Origin: an uncultured Clostridia bacterium | GTDB taxonomy: Bacteria > Bacillota > Clostridia > Christensenellales > CAG-314 | DNA length: 58,347 nt | NCBI GenBank assembly: GCA_934230325.1 | Contig: CAKQEP010000011.1 | Location: 1 to 58,347, forward strand | Direction: 5' to 3' | In this document: positions 1 through 7,649 of the stretch, piece by piece | How the letters are laid out: each line of letters opens with the position of its first letter | Position numbering within the stretch: the stretch's first letter is position 1 | Position numbers and translations under genes: made by a program | Notes under the pieces: generated by a model | Seen by the model: the letters and a program-made list of their open reading frames with translations, nothing else | Database searches by the model: none | What the model was told of the DNA's origin: nothing

Positions 1-133
1 TAAGTGGGTGGGGCTCGGGGTGACGCGGCATTGCCGCTATTCCGTCGCCGCTATATTAAATCGTTCTTTCTCTCCCCCGCCTTTCTATGCCGCCGCTCCT
101 TACGAGTCCACTCAATCCTACCACGTATTTTTG
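1..133. other. Left-edge stretch without recognisable gene
   Basis: No convincing coding sequence is seen; short open frames here lack an SD and use unlikely composition. Bases 103-126 look superficially like the 3' end of a tRNA (T-loop-like ACGAGTC followed later by ACCA), but no matching T-stem or acceptor strand exists. The stretch is followed by a plus-strand terminator, so it may be the 3' end of a transcript that begins outside the window. Confidence 0.3.
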
Positions 134-161
134 CAACCACTCAATCGAGTGGTTGTTTTTT
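134..161 (+). terminator. Rho-independent terminator, plus strand
   Basis: A perfect 9-bp stem (134-142 CAACCACTC with 147-155 GAGTGGTTG) with a 4-nt loop is followed by six T. It would end a transcript entering from the left of the window. Confidence 0.75.
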
Positions 162-168
162 GTGTAAC

Positions 169-199
169 AAAAACCCCGCAGGCGTTTGGCTGCGGGGTT
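169..199 (-). terminator. Rho-independent terminator of the EF-G-like gene
   Basis: A 9-bp stem (172-180 with 191-199, AACCCCGCA / TGCGGGGTT) is followed on the minus strand by a run of T. It lies about 115 bp past the stop codon of the EF-G-like gene, the only minus-strand gene it could serve. Confidence 0.7.
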
Positions 200-218
200 G
201 AAATTTGGTTTGTTTTAT

Positions 219-316
219 CGTATCGATACGAATGAAAAAAGTTTACTTTTTCGTAGCGATATAAGCGGGAAAAGTTGACTTTTTTCGTATAGATACAAAC
301 GAGAAAATACGTTGTT
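219..316. repeat. Three imperfect ~33-bp tandem repeats
   Basis: Three units start at 219, 252 and 286. Each begins CGTA(T/G)(C/A)GATA, and the first two run into a GAAAA-GTT-ACTTTTT block; the third is degenerate and runs into the end of the EF-G-like gene. They lie between the stop codon and the terminator, so they would be transcribed as the 3' UTR of that gene. Confidence 0.6.
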
Positions 317-2396
317 ATGCGTTTTCCTTTTCTGCGGCAAACTTCTTTGCGTCTTCTATAATTTTGGGTACGCTCGTAGCCGGCACTTCCTCATAGCGGG
401 CAAACTCCATTACATAACTGCCTCTGCCCTGCGTCATACTACGCAAATCGGTGGCGTATTTAGTAATTTCTCCGAGCGGGCATTCTGCGTTGATTATTTG
501 TTTATCTCCGCACGACTCCATACCCAAAACTCTGCCGCGACGTTTGTTCATATCGCCCAAAATATCTCCCATAAAACTCTCGGGAACAGTGATTTTAAGG
601 CTATAAATCGGCTCCAACAGCACGGGGGCTGCTTTTGGAATACCTTCGCCGTAAGCAAGTTTTGCTGCGGAAACAAATGCGATTTCCTTAGAGTCGACGG
701 GGTGATATTTTCCGTCAAACAGCGTACATTTAAGGTTGACCATAGGATAACCCGCCAAAACGCCCGATTTGATTGCCTCTCTCAAGCCTTTTTCTACTGC
801 GGGGATAAACTGACGCGGAACAGCGCCGCCGACTACTGCGTCTACAAATTCAAATTCGCCGTCTGCCGCGCCCGGCTCAAACCTAACGGAACAAACGCCA
901 AACTGACCTGCGCCGCCCGATTGTTTTTTATGTTTGCCTTCCGCTTCGCTCGTCTTTTTGATTGTTTCGCGATAAGCGATGCGCGGCTCTTTGAGAACCG
1001 CCTCCACGCCGAACTTATTTTTAAGTTTGCGGCACAAAATATCGAGTTGCGTTTCGCCAACGCCGCAAAGCAACATTTCGTTTGTTTCTGCGTTTTTGAC
1101 GACGTTGAAACTTATATCTTCGTCCTTAAGTCTGTTAAGTCCTGCAAAAATTTTGTCCTCGTCGCCTTTTTTGGTTGCGTAAACCGCCATATTCAAAACG
1201 GGGGTAGGCATAACGATAGGCGGCAAGTACAATGCGGCGCCTTCGCACAGGGTATCGCCGGTGGTGGTGTTGGAAAGTTTTGCCAACGCGCCGATATCTC
1301 CCGCATAAGCGCAATCGACGGTTTCTTGTTTTTTGCCTTTAAGGAAGTAAATAGTAGAAATTTTTTCGTCGCCGTCTTTGTTGGGATTTTTGAGAGTTAT
1401 GCCGCTCTTTAACGTCCCGCGAAGAACCTTAAACAAACTGAGTCGGCCAACAAACGGGTCGGCTATGGTTTTGAATATACGCAAAACGACGGGCGCTTTT
1501 TCGTCAACGGAAATGGTAACTTCCTTATCTGCGTCGTCCTTTGCTACGATGGGTTTAGCCTCGTCTGCAGAAGGCATAAACTTGATGATGTTGTTCATAA
1601 GGTTAAACACGCCGTTGTTTGCAAGACCGCTACCGCCAAACACCGTGATGGCGCTACCATCGCGCACGCCCGCTTTGATGCCGGCAATAATCTGTTCTTC
1701 GCTCAGTTCGCCCTTATCAAAAAACTCCATCATGAGTTCTTCGTCGCTTTCGGCGGCTTTTTCCATTACGATTGCTTTAATTTCGTTATATTTTTCCGCA
1801 AGTTCTACGGGGATAGGTTGTCCGTTTTCTCCGTGAGAACCAAACGGATAGTATTTGCCGTCTGCAATGTTGGCATAACCTTGCATTTTGCCGCCCTGCA
1901 TCAAAGGCAACATCATAGGCGCGATTTTTGTGCCGTACTTTTGTTGTATTGCGTCAAGCGTGGTATAGAAATTTGCGTTTTCCTTATCCATACCGGAAAC
2001 AAAAACCATAGCGGGCACTTTGTTTGCAACGCAGTAGTCAAGCATCTTTTCCGTACCGACGGTGAGAGAACCGCTACCGCTCGTGACTACGACGGCGCAA
2101 TCCGCCACTGCCATAGCCTGTACAAATTCTCCTTCAAAATCAAAAAATCCGGGAACGTCCAGCAAATTGAACTTTGTATTTTTGTAAGCGCAGTTTGCCG
2201 TCGCAAGACTAATTGAAATCTTTTTGTTTGTTTCTTCCGGATCGAAATCGGTGACGGTGTTGCCGTCGTCTACTCTGCCCTGTCTGTCGATTGCTTTTGC
2301 GTTAAACAATATTGCTTCCGTCAAGGTGGTTTTGCCTTCGCCGCCGTGCCCGATAAGCGCAATGTTACGAATATTCTTTGCTAAAAATGCAGCCAT
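315..2396 (-). CDS. EF-G-like translational GTPase (EF-G2 type paralogue)
   Basis: The 693-residue protein has the full length and domain order of elongation factor G: a GTPase domain, an EF-Tu-like beta-barrel, and domains III-V. The P-loop is GHGGEGKT (residues 16-23), the G3 motif is DVPGF (81-85) and the G4 motif is SGMD (135-138). Canonical EF-G has AHIDAGKT, DTPGH and NKMD. The DxPG(Y/F) form, without the catalytic His, is typical of the EF-G2-like branch, whose role is not settled; replacement of the G4 Asn by Ser is more unusual and could alter guanine recognition. The start is supported by GAGGT upstream of the ATG, and a TTGAAA-N17-TATAGT promoter lies just upstream. It is probably monocistronic. 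Family assignment is firm; function as translocase or ribosome-associated GTPase is not. Confidence 0.9.
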   Translation of the reverse strand: MAAFLAKNIRNIALIGHGGEGKTTLTEAILFNAKAIDRQGRVDDGNTVTDFDPEETNKKISISLATANCAYKNTKFNLLDVPGFFDFEGEFVQAMAVADCAVVVTSGSGSLTVGTEKMLDYCVANKVPAMVFVSGMDKENANFYTTLDAIQQKYGTKIAPMMLPLMQGGKMQGYANIADGKYYPFGSHGENGQPIPVELAEKYNEIKAIVMEKAAESDEELMMEFFDKGELSEEQIIAGIKAGVRDGSAITVFGGSGLANNGVFNLMNNIIKFMPSADEAKPIVAKDDADKEVTISVDEKAPVVLRIFKTIADPFVGRLSLFKVLRGTLKSGITLKNPNKDGDEKISTIYFLKGKKQETVDCAYAGDIGALAKLSNTTTGDTLCEGAALYLPPIVMPTPVLNMAVYATKKGDEDKIFAGLNRLKDEDISFNVVKNAETNEMLLCGVGETQLDILCRKLKNKFGVEAVLKEPRIAYRETIKKTSEAEGKHKKQSGGAGQFGVCSVRFEPGAADGEFEFVDAVVGGAVPRQFIPAVEKGLREAIKSGVLAGYPMVNLKCTLFDGKYHPVDSKEIAFVSAAKLAYGEGIPKAAPVLLEPIYSLKITVPESFMGDILGDMNKRRGRVLGMESCGDKQIINAECPLGEITKYATDLRSMTQGRGSYVMEFARYEEVPATSVPKIIEDAKKFAAEKENA

Positions 2397-2428
2397 AAAA
2401 AAATACCTCTTGTAATCGTGATAGAAAT

Positions 2429-2457
2429 ACTATACAACAAAACGCAACTTTTTTCAA
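2429..2457 (-). promoter_or_regulatory. Sigma-70-type promoter of the EF-G-like gene
   Basis: TTGAAA (2457-2452) and TATAGT (2434-2429) on the minus strand are separated by 17 bp and lie about 33 bp before the start codon. Confidence 0.6.
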
Positions 2458-2475
2458 TACCTTGTGCTTAATTTT

Positions 2476-3198
2476 TCAAATTTTTTTTTGCGCATACTGC
2501 ATTTTTTGCAAAAAATCTACGTTTGAAACGATAAAAGGCGTGTTTTGGCTCTCTTTCAAGCCGTATTTGCATAGCAAAAACTCTACCCGCTTTGCTACTC
2601 CGTCGTTTCCGTCAAACACGGGACAACAAAAATAATCCTTAAACAAATCTTTTTTTAACGAATAATGCGTGCAACCCAACACCACCGCTTCAAAGTCCGT
2701 CACCCCCGCCAACGCCTCTTTGACGCGACTTATTATCTCGTCGTCCGACGCGCCGTACTCAATCAACTCCGCAAGCCCGTCCACGCCGACAAAAACGGTT
2801 CTTTTGTTTTGCAGCCTGTCCCTCACCCGCTCGCTCGTCGCGGAGTAAGGCGTCGCCAAAACGAGAATTTTTCCGTCGCAACAAGCCAACGCCTGTTTTA
2901 CGTTGGGTTCTACCCCTACAAAAAGCGAGTCCGAAAACTTTTGCCGCAAAAAATCCACTGCGGCGGCAGTCAACGTGTTGCACGCCAACACAAACAATTT
3001 TACGTCAAACTTGCTTTTTAGTTGAAAGACGATTTCTACGGCTATTTTTTTGAGTTGCTCGTCGGTTTTTTTGCCGTACGGCATATTTTTTTTGTCGGCG
3101 TAATAAACGTAATCTTCCTGCGGAAGTCGTTTTTTTAACTCTTTTAATACCGACAACCCGCCCGTTCCGCTGTCGATTACGGCTATGTTTCTGCCCAT
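2476..3198 (-). CDS. murI: Glutamate racemase
   Basis: The 240-residue protein interconverts L- and D-glutamate, supplying D-Glu for peptidoglycan in the cytoplasm. It begins with the family motif DSGTGGLSVL, and both catalytic cysteines are present, Cys73 in ACNT and Cys176 in GCTHY. Length is slightly short of the usual 255-270 residues, with loss mainly at the C-terminus. The gene is divergent from rpsT, with about 160 bp between the start codons. No strong SD is seen directly before the ATG; a purine-rich GAGGGG lies about 16 nt away. Assignment is confident. Confidence 0.95.
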   Translation of the reverse strand: MGRNIAVIDSGTGGLSVLKELKKRLPQEDYVYYADKKNMPYGKKTDEQLKKIAVEIVFQLKSKFDVKLFVLACNTLTAAAVDFLRQKFSDSLFVGVEPNVKQALACCDGKILVLATPYSATSERVRDRLQNKRTVFVGVDGLAELIEYGASDDEIISRVKEALAGVTDFEAVVLGCTHYSLKKDLFKDYFCCPVFDGNDGVAKRVEFLLCKYGLKESQNTPFIVSNVDFLQKMQYAQKKI

Positions 3199-3284
3199 TA
3201 CGCCCTTTTTTACCCCTCTTTTACCGTAATATATGCAATTTTAGGACGGTTGTTTACAAAAGACGCAAAAAAATGCTTTAAAAA

Positions 3285-3313
3285 TTGTTGCTTAATTTAA
3301 AAGAGTATGATAA
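3285..3313 (+). promoter_or_regulatory. Probable promoter of rpsT
   Basis: TTGTTG (3285-3290) and TGATAA (3308-3313) are 17 bp apart; TATGAT (3306-3311) is an alternative -10. It gives a leader of about 40 nt before the S20 start codon. Confidence 0.45.
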
Positions 3314-3357
3314 AATCTTATAGTCTAAAATCAGTTAATTATCTAAGGAGAACTAAT

Positions 3358-3906
3358 ATGCCTAATATTAAATCAGCCAAAAAAAGAGTTATCGTTTCTG
3401 ACAAAAAAAGAATGCAGAACAAAATGGTACTCAGCGAGATGAAAACCGCCGTCAAAAAGTTTAACGCGGCAATTTCCGCAAACGACGTAAACGAAGCAGA
3501 AAGATTGCTGCCCTTGACTTCTCACGCTATCGACAACGCAGCCGTCAAAGGCGTAATTCACAAGAACAAAGCCAACCACGCAAAAGCGCAAATCGGCAAC
3601 GCTCTCAACCTGTTGAAAAAAGGCGTCATCGTCGTTAAAGCCGACGCAAAGACCCTCAAACAAGCAGAACAAAAAGCCGCCGCTCAAAAGAGAGCAGCGG
3701 AAGAAGCCGCCGCAAAGCAAGCCCGCAAAGAGGCTCGCGCTCAAAAGGAAGCGGCAAAGGCGCCCGCTCCCGCCAAAAAGGCTACCAAAAAAGCCGCTGA
3801 CGGCGAAGCGAAACCCGCAGCCAAAAAGACGACCAAAAAGGTTGCCGACGGCGAAGAAAAACCTGCCAAAAAAACCACCAAAAAGGCAGAACCCAAAGCG
3901 GAATAG
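3358..3906 (+). CDS. rpsT: 30S ribosomal protein S20 with long Lys/Ala-rich C-terminal tail
   Basis: Residues 1-89 are a standard S20, beginning PNIKSAKKR, a primary rRNA-binding protein of the 30S subunit. The start at 3358 is chosen because AAGGAG lies 7 nt upstream and S20 proteins begin exactly there; the frame is open further upstream to 3307. The protein continues for about 93 residues beyond the usual end: a charged Ala/Glu/Lys segment (96-134, probably helical), then Pro/Ala/Lys repeats with two copies of a KK-TTKK-ADGE-KPA-type unit (140-182), like the tails of histone H1. A strong terminator follows. Similar basic tails are known on some bacterial ribosomal proteins; the role here is unknown. 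Confidence 0.93.
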   Translation: MPNIKSAKKRVIVSDKKRMQNKMVLSEMKTAVKKFNAAISANDVNEAERLLPLTSHAIDNAAVKGVIHKNKANHAKAQIGNALNLLKKGVIVVKADAKTLKQAEQKAAAQKRAAEEAAAKQARKEARAQKEAAKAPAPAKKATKKAADGEAKPAAKKTTKKVADGEEKPAKKTTKKAEPKAE

Positions 3907-3921
3907 TTTTTTGACTACGAC

Positions 3922-3957
3922 AAAAGCGTTTGCAAACGTGCAAACGCTTTTTTGTTT
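3922..3957 (+). terminator. Terminator after rpsT
   Basis: A 13-bp stem AAAAGCGTTTGCA / TGCAAACGCTTTT (3922-3934 with 3939-3951) runs into a T-rich tail, 16 bp after the stop codon. Confidence 0.85.
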
Positions 3958-4000
3958 TTGGGGGGAATTGATTTTTTTGCCGAATTGTTTATCAACCTTT

Positions 4001-5026
4001 TTACCACTTGTTGAAAACTTTTTCCGCAAAACCGATTTGACCGTTTAGCGTCACCGTTTCTCCGTCGTCGAGCGTCGCGTCGCCAAAAAATCTGCCGAAA
4101 ACCTGATGTTGGTCGGTGGCGAGTACGCCGAGAGATATTTTGTCGTTTCTGTCAAGGATAGGTTCAAAGCGAAGATTAAGCCTGTGGTCGTCGGAAGTAA
4201 CGGTCCATTCGCTCAAAAAATCGTCTTTTCCGTCCGCCGTTTTGGGAATATTAAAAACGACGTCGTTGAGTTTGTGCGCTTTTCCGTCAACAAACAGCAT
4301 ATTCTCCGTTGCGGCGTCGTTGCAACCAAAACCATAACCGAGATTAAAACCAAACTTGCGTCCTTGCGCGTCGCAAGACAGACTGCTCCAGTACCACGTG
4401 TTTTTGTAAGTCCAGACTCCCCTGCCCCAGTCGAGCACCGCTTGTCCGCTCATATTTGTGGCTTGTCCGTCTATGCTGAAGTATCCGTTTGCCGTCATAC
4501 AGTTTATTTTTTGGTTGTAGTAAAAGTGCGCTTTTTTGTCGAAGGGCGTGGCTATTACCATACTTTGGGACGGCATATCGGTCAACTCAAACCGACAAGT
4601 GAAACGGCTCTTTTTTGCGCCCCACTTGTCAAAAGAACAAACGAGTTGTCTTCTGTCGCCAAAATTGACGAATTTGATTTTAACTCTTTTGCTTTCGTAA
4701 ATTACGTCGCCCGCCAAAGAAGAAGATGGCAAGCGAAGTTTGCCGTTGCTGAACAACTTTATTTCGCTGTCGGTGACAAATTTTTTGTTTTTAAAGTCCA
4801 TAAGCGACGCCGACGCCATACTCATATAAGAATTGTCCGCAACCGTCAACGCAACGCCGTATTCTTGGTTGCCGACATAGTAATAATCCCATTCCTTAAT
4901 ACGCATTTTTGACGCTTTTACCGCGTCTCTGCTGTATTTTTTTACTAAACCGAAAGCATAACCGGCTTGACAAAGATTGCCATCCTTATCCAGCAAATCG
5001 CCTTCCGTCAACAATATCTGCCGCAT
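4001..5026 (-). CDS. DUF2804 family protein
   Basis: The 341-residue protein resembles the DUF2804 family in length and in repeated Trp/Gly/Asp-rich beta-strand motifs such as DWGRGVW and NTWYWSS around residues 198-215. No signal peptide or membrane segment is seen, so it is probably cytosolic. DUF2804 proteins have no proven reaction, and no catalytic triad can be pointed to. It starts 87 bp after adenine deaminase on the same strand, with GGAGGA before the ATG, so the two may be co-transcribed; the stop lies close to the rpsT terminator on the other strand. Family membership is recognised from sequence style, not from a search. Confidence 0.75.
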   Translation of the reverse strand: MRQILLTEGDLLDKDGNLCQAGYAFGLVKKYSRDAVKASKMRIKEWDYYYVGNQEYGVALTVADNSYMSMASASLMDFKNKKFVTDSEIKLFSNGKLRLPSSSLAGDVIYESKRVKIKFVNFGDRRQLVCSFDKWGAKKSRFTCRFELTDMPSQSMVIATPFDKKAHFYYNQKINCMTANGYFSIDGQATNMSGQAVLDWGRGVWTYKNTWYWSSLSCDAQGRKFGFNLGYGFGCNDAATENMLFVDGKAHKLNDVVFNIPKTADGKDDFLSEWTVTSDDHRLNLRFEPILDRNDKISLGVLATDQHQVFGRFFGDATLDDGETVTLNGQIGFAEKVFNKW

Positions 5027-5113
5027 ATACTTTATTCCTCCGTTTTAAGGTAGTTTTTTGTGGTTTTTTTTAAAAATCGCTGCTCGCTTTTGACCTTTTT
5101 AATTTTTGTAATA

Positions 5114-6829
5114 TCAGCCTTCTATATCGGTAAAGTCAAATTTTTCTACGTCAAACAGTCCTCTGTCCGTTATTTTGACCGACGGAATAACTACCAACGA
5201 CATAAACGACAACGCCATAAAGGGCGCGTACTCGTCTTTTACGCCCATTTGGTGAGCGGTTTTTATCAACCGCTTAGTTTTTTGGTAAATATAGTCCGCG
5301 TCTTTGTCGCTCATAAGTCCCGCAACGACGAGCGGAAGTCGCCCTACCACTTTGCCGTTGCTTACTATCGTCCAACCGCCGCCGCAATCGATAATATCGT
5401 TGACTGCCGCCGCAATATCCGCGTCGTTGTCGCCTACCGCTATCACGTTGTGGCTGTCGTGAGCGATGGACAACGCAAGCGCGCCGTTTGTTATTCCATA
5501 ACCTTCTATAAGACCGACTCCGACGTTGCCCGTGTACTTGTGCCGCTCTACGACGCAAATTTTGTTAAGTCCGTCGGTCGGCGCGTAAAAATCGTCTTTT
5601 TTGTTGATTTTTCTGCGTTCCAAAAAGGTTACGACGTTTTTGGGCATAATTCTGATAACCTTTGCGACGTTGCCTTTAACCTTTAACGCAAGGTCGGCGG
5701 GCGTTATTTTTTTGGCGCGCATAGTGTCGGTGACGGATTTGTCGGGAATACTTTTGCCGTCAAACAACGCTTTGCCGTTTTCCGCAACTAATTCGCCGTT
5801 TTTGTAAACCTGCCGCACTACAAAATTATCCAAATTGTCAAATACGATAAAATCGGCTATTTTGCTCGGCGCAACCGCGCCCCTGTCTTTAAGACCGTAG
5901 CACTCCGCCGCATTTAACGTCGCGACGGTCAAAACGTCTACTATATCCTTGCCGAGATTTACCAGCATACGAACGTTGTTGTCGAGATGTCCTCTCTCGT
6001 ACAAATCAATCACTTGCTTGTCGTCGGTGCAAAGCAACAACCGACGAAGATTTTTTTGCTCAAAAATCGGAGATAACTGCTCCAAGTTGCGGGTAGAAGT
6101 GCCTTCTCGTAGCATTACGTAAAACCCGCGCGCGAGTTTGTCCTCCGCTTCCTTGACAAAAACGTTTTCGTGGTCGGTGGATACTCCCGCCGTAAGATAC
6201 GCGTTTATCCCTTCTTCCGTCGGAGCGACGAGATGCCCGTCCACCGTCTTGCCCGCTTTGACGCAGGCGTATATTTTTTTGAGAGCCTCGTCGTCGCCGC
6301 TCAAAACTGCGGGGCTGTTCATAAATTCTCCCAACCCGAATATATCGTCGTCGGCAAGCATTTTTTCCGTGAGGGCGGCGTCGATGTATGCGCCGTTATT
6401 TTCTAACGGAGTGGCGGGAACGCAACTCGGCATCATCATTTTTATGTCCATCGGCACGGTAGACGCCTCTTTTATCATATAACGTATCCCCGCTTCGCCG
6501 CAAACGTTGGCAATTTCGTGCGGGTCGGCTATGCAAGTGGTTACGCCGTGCGGAACTACCGCTTTTGCAAAGTTTGCGGGGGACAACATAGTGCTTTCTA
6601 TGTGCAAGTGCGTGTCGATAAGCGCGGGAGAAACGTACGCGCCTTTGAGGTCTACCGTTTCCTTCCCTTCATAACTGCCTACGCCTACGATAATGCCGTC
6701 GCTGACCGCTATATCGCAACGCTCGATTTTGCCGTTGTATACGTTTATCAGGTTGCAGTTTTTAAAAACTTTGTCCGCAACCGTCTTTTTTGCGCTCATC
6801 AATACGTGTTTTTTAAAATTTTTATCCAT
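5114..6829 (-). CDS. ade: Adenine deaminase
   Basis: The 571-residue metal-dependent amidohydrolase converts adenine to hypoxanthine and ammonia for purine salvage. The metal site appears as DTHLHIES near residue 72 with the family motif MLSP, followed by DPHEIANVCG and the conserved VMLREGTST and CTDDK segments. The C-terminal half holds the family-specific domain with AHDSHN near residue 430. Length fits the bacterial Ade/AdeC family (about 570-600). The ATG at 6829 has GGAG upstream; a second Met at residue 11 is possible but less well placed. No purine riboswitch is visible before it; the short upstream region instead contains the terminator of the UPF0291 gene. Confidence 0.95.
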   Translation of the reverse strand: MDKNFKKHVLMSAKKTVADKVFKNCNLINVYNGKIERCDIAVSDGIIVGVGSYEGKETVDLKGAYVSPALIDTHLHIESTMLSPANFAKAVVPHGVTTCIADPHEIANVCGEAGIRYMIKEASTVPMDIKMMMPSCVPATPLENNGAYIDAALTEKMLADDDIFGLGEFMNSPAVLSGDDEALKKIYACVKAGKTVDGHLVAPTEEGINAYLTAGVSTDHENVFVKEAEDKLARGFYVMLREGTSTRNLEQLSPIFEQKNLRRLLLCTDDKQVIDLYERGHLDNNVRMLVNLGKDIVDVLTVATLNAAECYGLKDRGAVAPSKIADFIVFDNLDNFVVRQVYKNGELVAENGKALFDGKSIPDKSVTDTMRAKKITPADLALKVKGNVAKVIRIMPKNVVTFLERRKINKKDDFYAPTDGLNKICVVERHKYTGNVGVGLIEGYGITNGALALSIAHDSHNVIAVGDNDADIAAAVNDIIDCGGGWTIVSNGKVVGRLPLVVAGLMSDKDADYIYQKTKRLIKTAHQMGVKDEYAPFMALSFMSLVVIPSVKITDRGLFDVEKFDFTDIEG

Positions 6830-6894
6830 ATATTCTCCAAATATATCCTACCGATTCGTTTGCCGCCGCTTGCAAAACAACTTAGCGACGCTAT

Positions 6895-6922
6895 AAAAAA
6901 AACTGCGTCAAAAAAACGCAGT
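6895..6922 (-). terminator. Terminator of the UPF0291 gene
   Basis: The 7-bp stem ACTGCGT / ACGCAGT (6916-6922 with 6902-6908) begins at the stop codon on the minus strand and is followed by seven or eight T. Confidence 0.75.
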
Positions 6923-7125
6923 CAATTTAACTCTTTTTGCGCGAGAGGGCGCTTCTCTCCCTTCTCGTCTATGACGTAAGTGTTTTTAAGTTGCGCTTCC
7001 AAATTGCGTTTTACGCTGTCAACGTACTCGCGACGCAACTTTGCCTGTTCTGCCTTTTCTTCTTCCGTCAAACCTTCTGCGCGGCTTTTTTTTGCCAAAT
7101 AGTTTATTCTGTCAACGTCTACCAT
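6922..7125 (-). CDS. UPF0291 (DUF896, YnzC-like) small protein
   Basis: This 67-residue protein matches the DUF896/UPF0291 family: DRINYLAKKSRAEGLTEEE at the start, then RREYVDSVKRN, followed by a short acidic/basic tail. It forms a small helical hairpin in known relatives; in Bacillus subtilis a member is linked to the SOS response, but no general function is established. The start is set at 7125 because the family begins there. There is no SD; instead a TTTACA-N17-TATAAT promoter ends 10 nt before the ATG, so the mRNA should be leaderless or nearly so. A terminator overlaps its stop codon, so it is transcribed alone. Confidence 0.88.
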   Translation of the reverse strand: MVDVDRINYLAKKSRAEGLTEEEKAEQAKLRREYVDSVKRNLEAQLKNTYVIDEKGEKRPLAQKELN

Positions 7126-7135
7126 AATTTGTAGA

Positions 7136-7164
7136 ATTATAACAAAAAAAAACCGTCTTGTAAA
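7136..7164 (-). promoter_or_regulatory. Strong promoter of the UPF0291 gene, next to the start codon
   Basis: TTTACA (7164-7159) and a perfect TATAAT (7141-7136) have a 17-bp spacer. Only 10 nt separate the -10 box from the ATG, which leaves a leader of about 0-5 nt. Confidence 0.75.
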
Positions 7165-7332
7165 CCCTTTTTGACAAAAAAATCGCAACAAACGCTGACT
7201 TTTACCCGCCTTTCAACAATACCCGATGCCTATACTCGAGTTAAGCGGCGGCATTCGCAAAAAAATACGCCTTTAAAACAAAATCGGTTTTAAAAAACCT
7301 CGCCCGCAGTCCTTTTTTTGTATCGGCTTGCG

Positions 7333-7367
7333 TTGCGGCAAAAAAGTTTTGCCGCAATCGTTTTTTT
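7333..7367 (+). terminator. Terminator-like hairpin facing the opp operon
   Basis: A perfect 11-bp stem TTGCGGCAAAA / TTTTGCCGCAA with a 3-nt loop is followed by TCG and seven T on the plus strand. No plus-strand gene precedes it for 3.4 kb. It lies just downstream of the minus-strand opp operon; on that strand the stem lacks a T-run. It may block antisense transcription into opp or act as a 3'-end structure. Confidence 0.5.
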
Positions 7368-7423
7368 GTCGCAATCCGATAATAAAAATCGATATGGAGG
7401 TGAGAGGACCAAAGACGAGGTTT

Positions 7424-7624
7424 TTATCCAAACGCTCCGAAAGCCCACATACCCAACACGCTAATCGCGACGAGTACAAGCAAGCAAACGGGGAGGATAG
7501 TAACGAGCGCGGCAATGGTCATAGCGGACAAATCGTTTTTTTCCAAACCGCCGTTTTGCTCGATTTCCTCTTTTAAATCCGTTTCCTTTTTCTTATTAAA
7601 TTTTTTTAATTTTTTCCACAGCAT
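7424..7624 (-). CDS. Small single-span membrane protein at the end of the opp operon
   Basis: This 66-residue product, counted from the ATG at 7624, has a Lys-rich N-terminus (MLWKKLKKFNKKKE), an acidic linker and one hydrophobic segment (about residues 35-62) ending in GAFG. The frame is open further upstream but overlaps oppF there, and the ATG sits 25 bp after the oppF stop with a weak purine-rich SD (AAAGAG). It is placed as the last gene of the opp operon, so it may be an accessory of the transporter. No family is recognised. The topology suggested by the basic N-terminus is inside-to-outside. Confidence 0.55.
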   Translation of the reverse strand: MLWKKLKKFNKKKETDLKEEIEQNGGLEKNDLSAMTIAALVTILPVCLLVLVAISVLGMWAFGAFG

Positions 7625-7649
7625 CGTTTTTGTTAACTCTTTGTTTTTT

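Noticed and set aside
103..126. tRNA 3'-end-like sequence (ACGAGTC...ACCA)
   Set aside because: No complementary T-stem, acceptor strand or anticodon arm is found in bases 1-102; likely chance.
312..1412. 366-codon open frame on the plus strand within the EF-G-like gene
   Set aside because: It is antisense to a clear conserved gene, has no SD and a composition typical of the mirror of coding sequence.
6830..6921. Purine riboswitch upstream of adenine deaminase
   Set aside because: Only a terminator of the preceding gene and a short spacer are present; no aptamer-like three-way junction.
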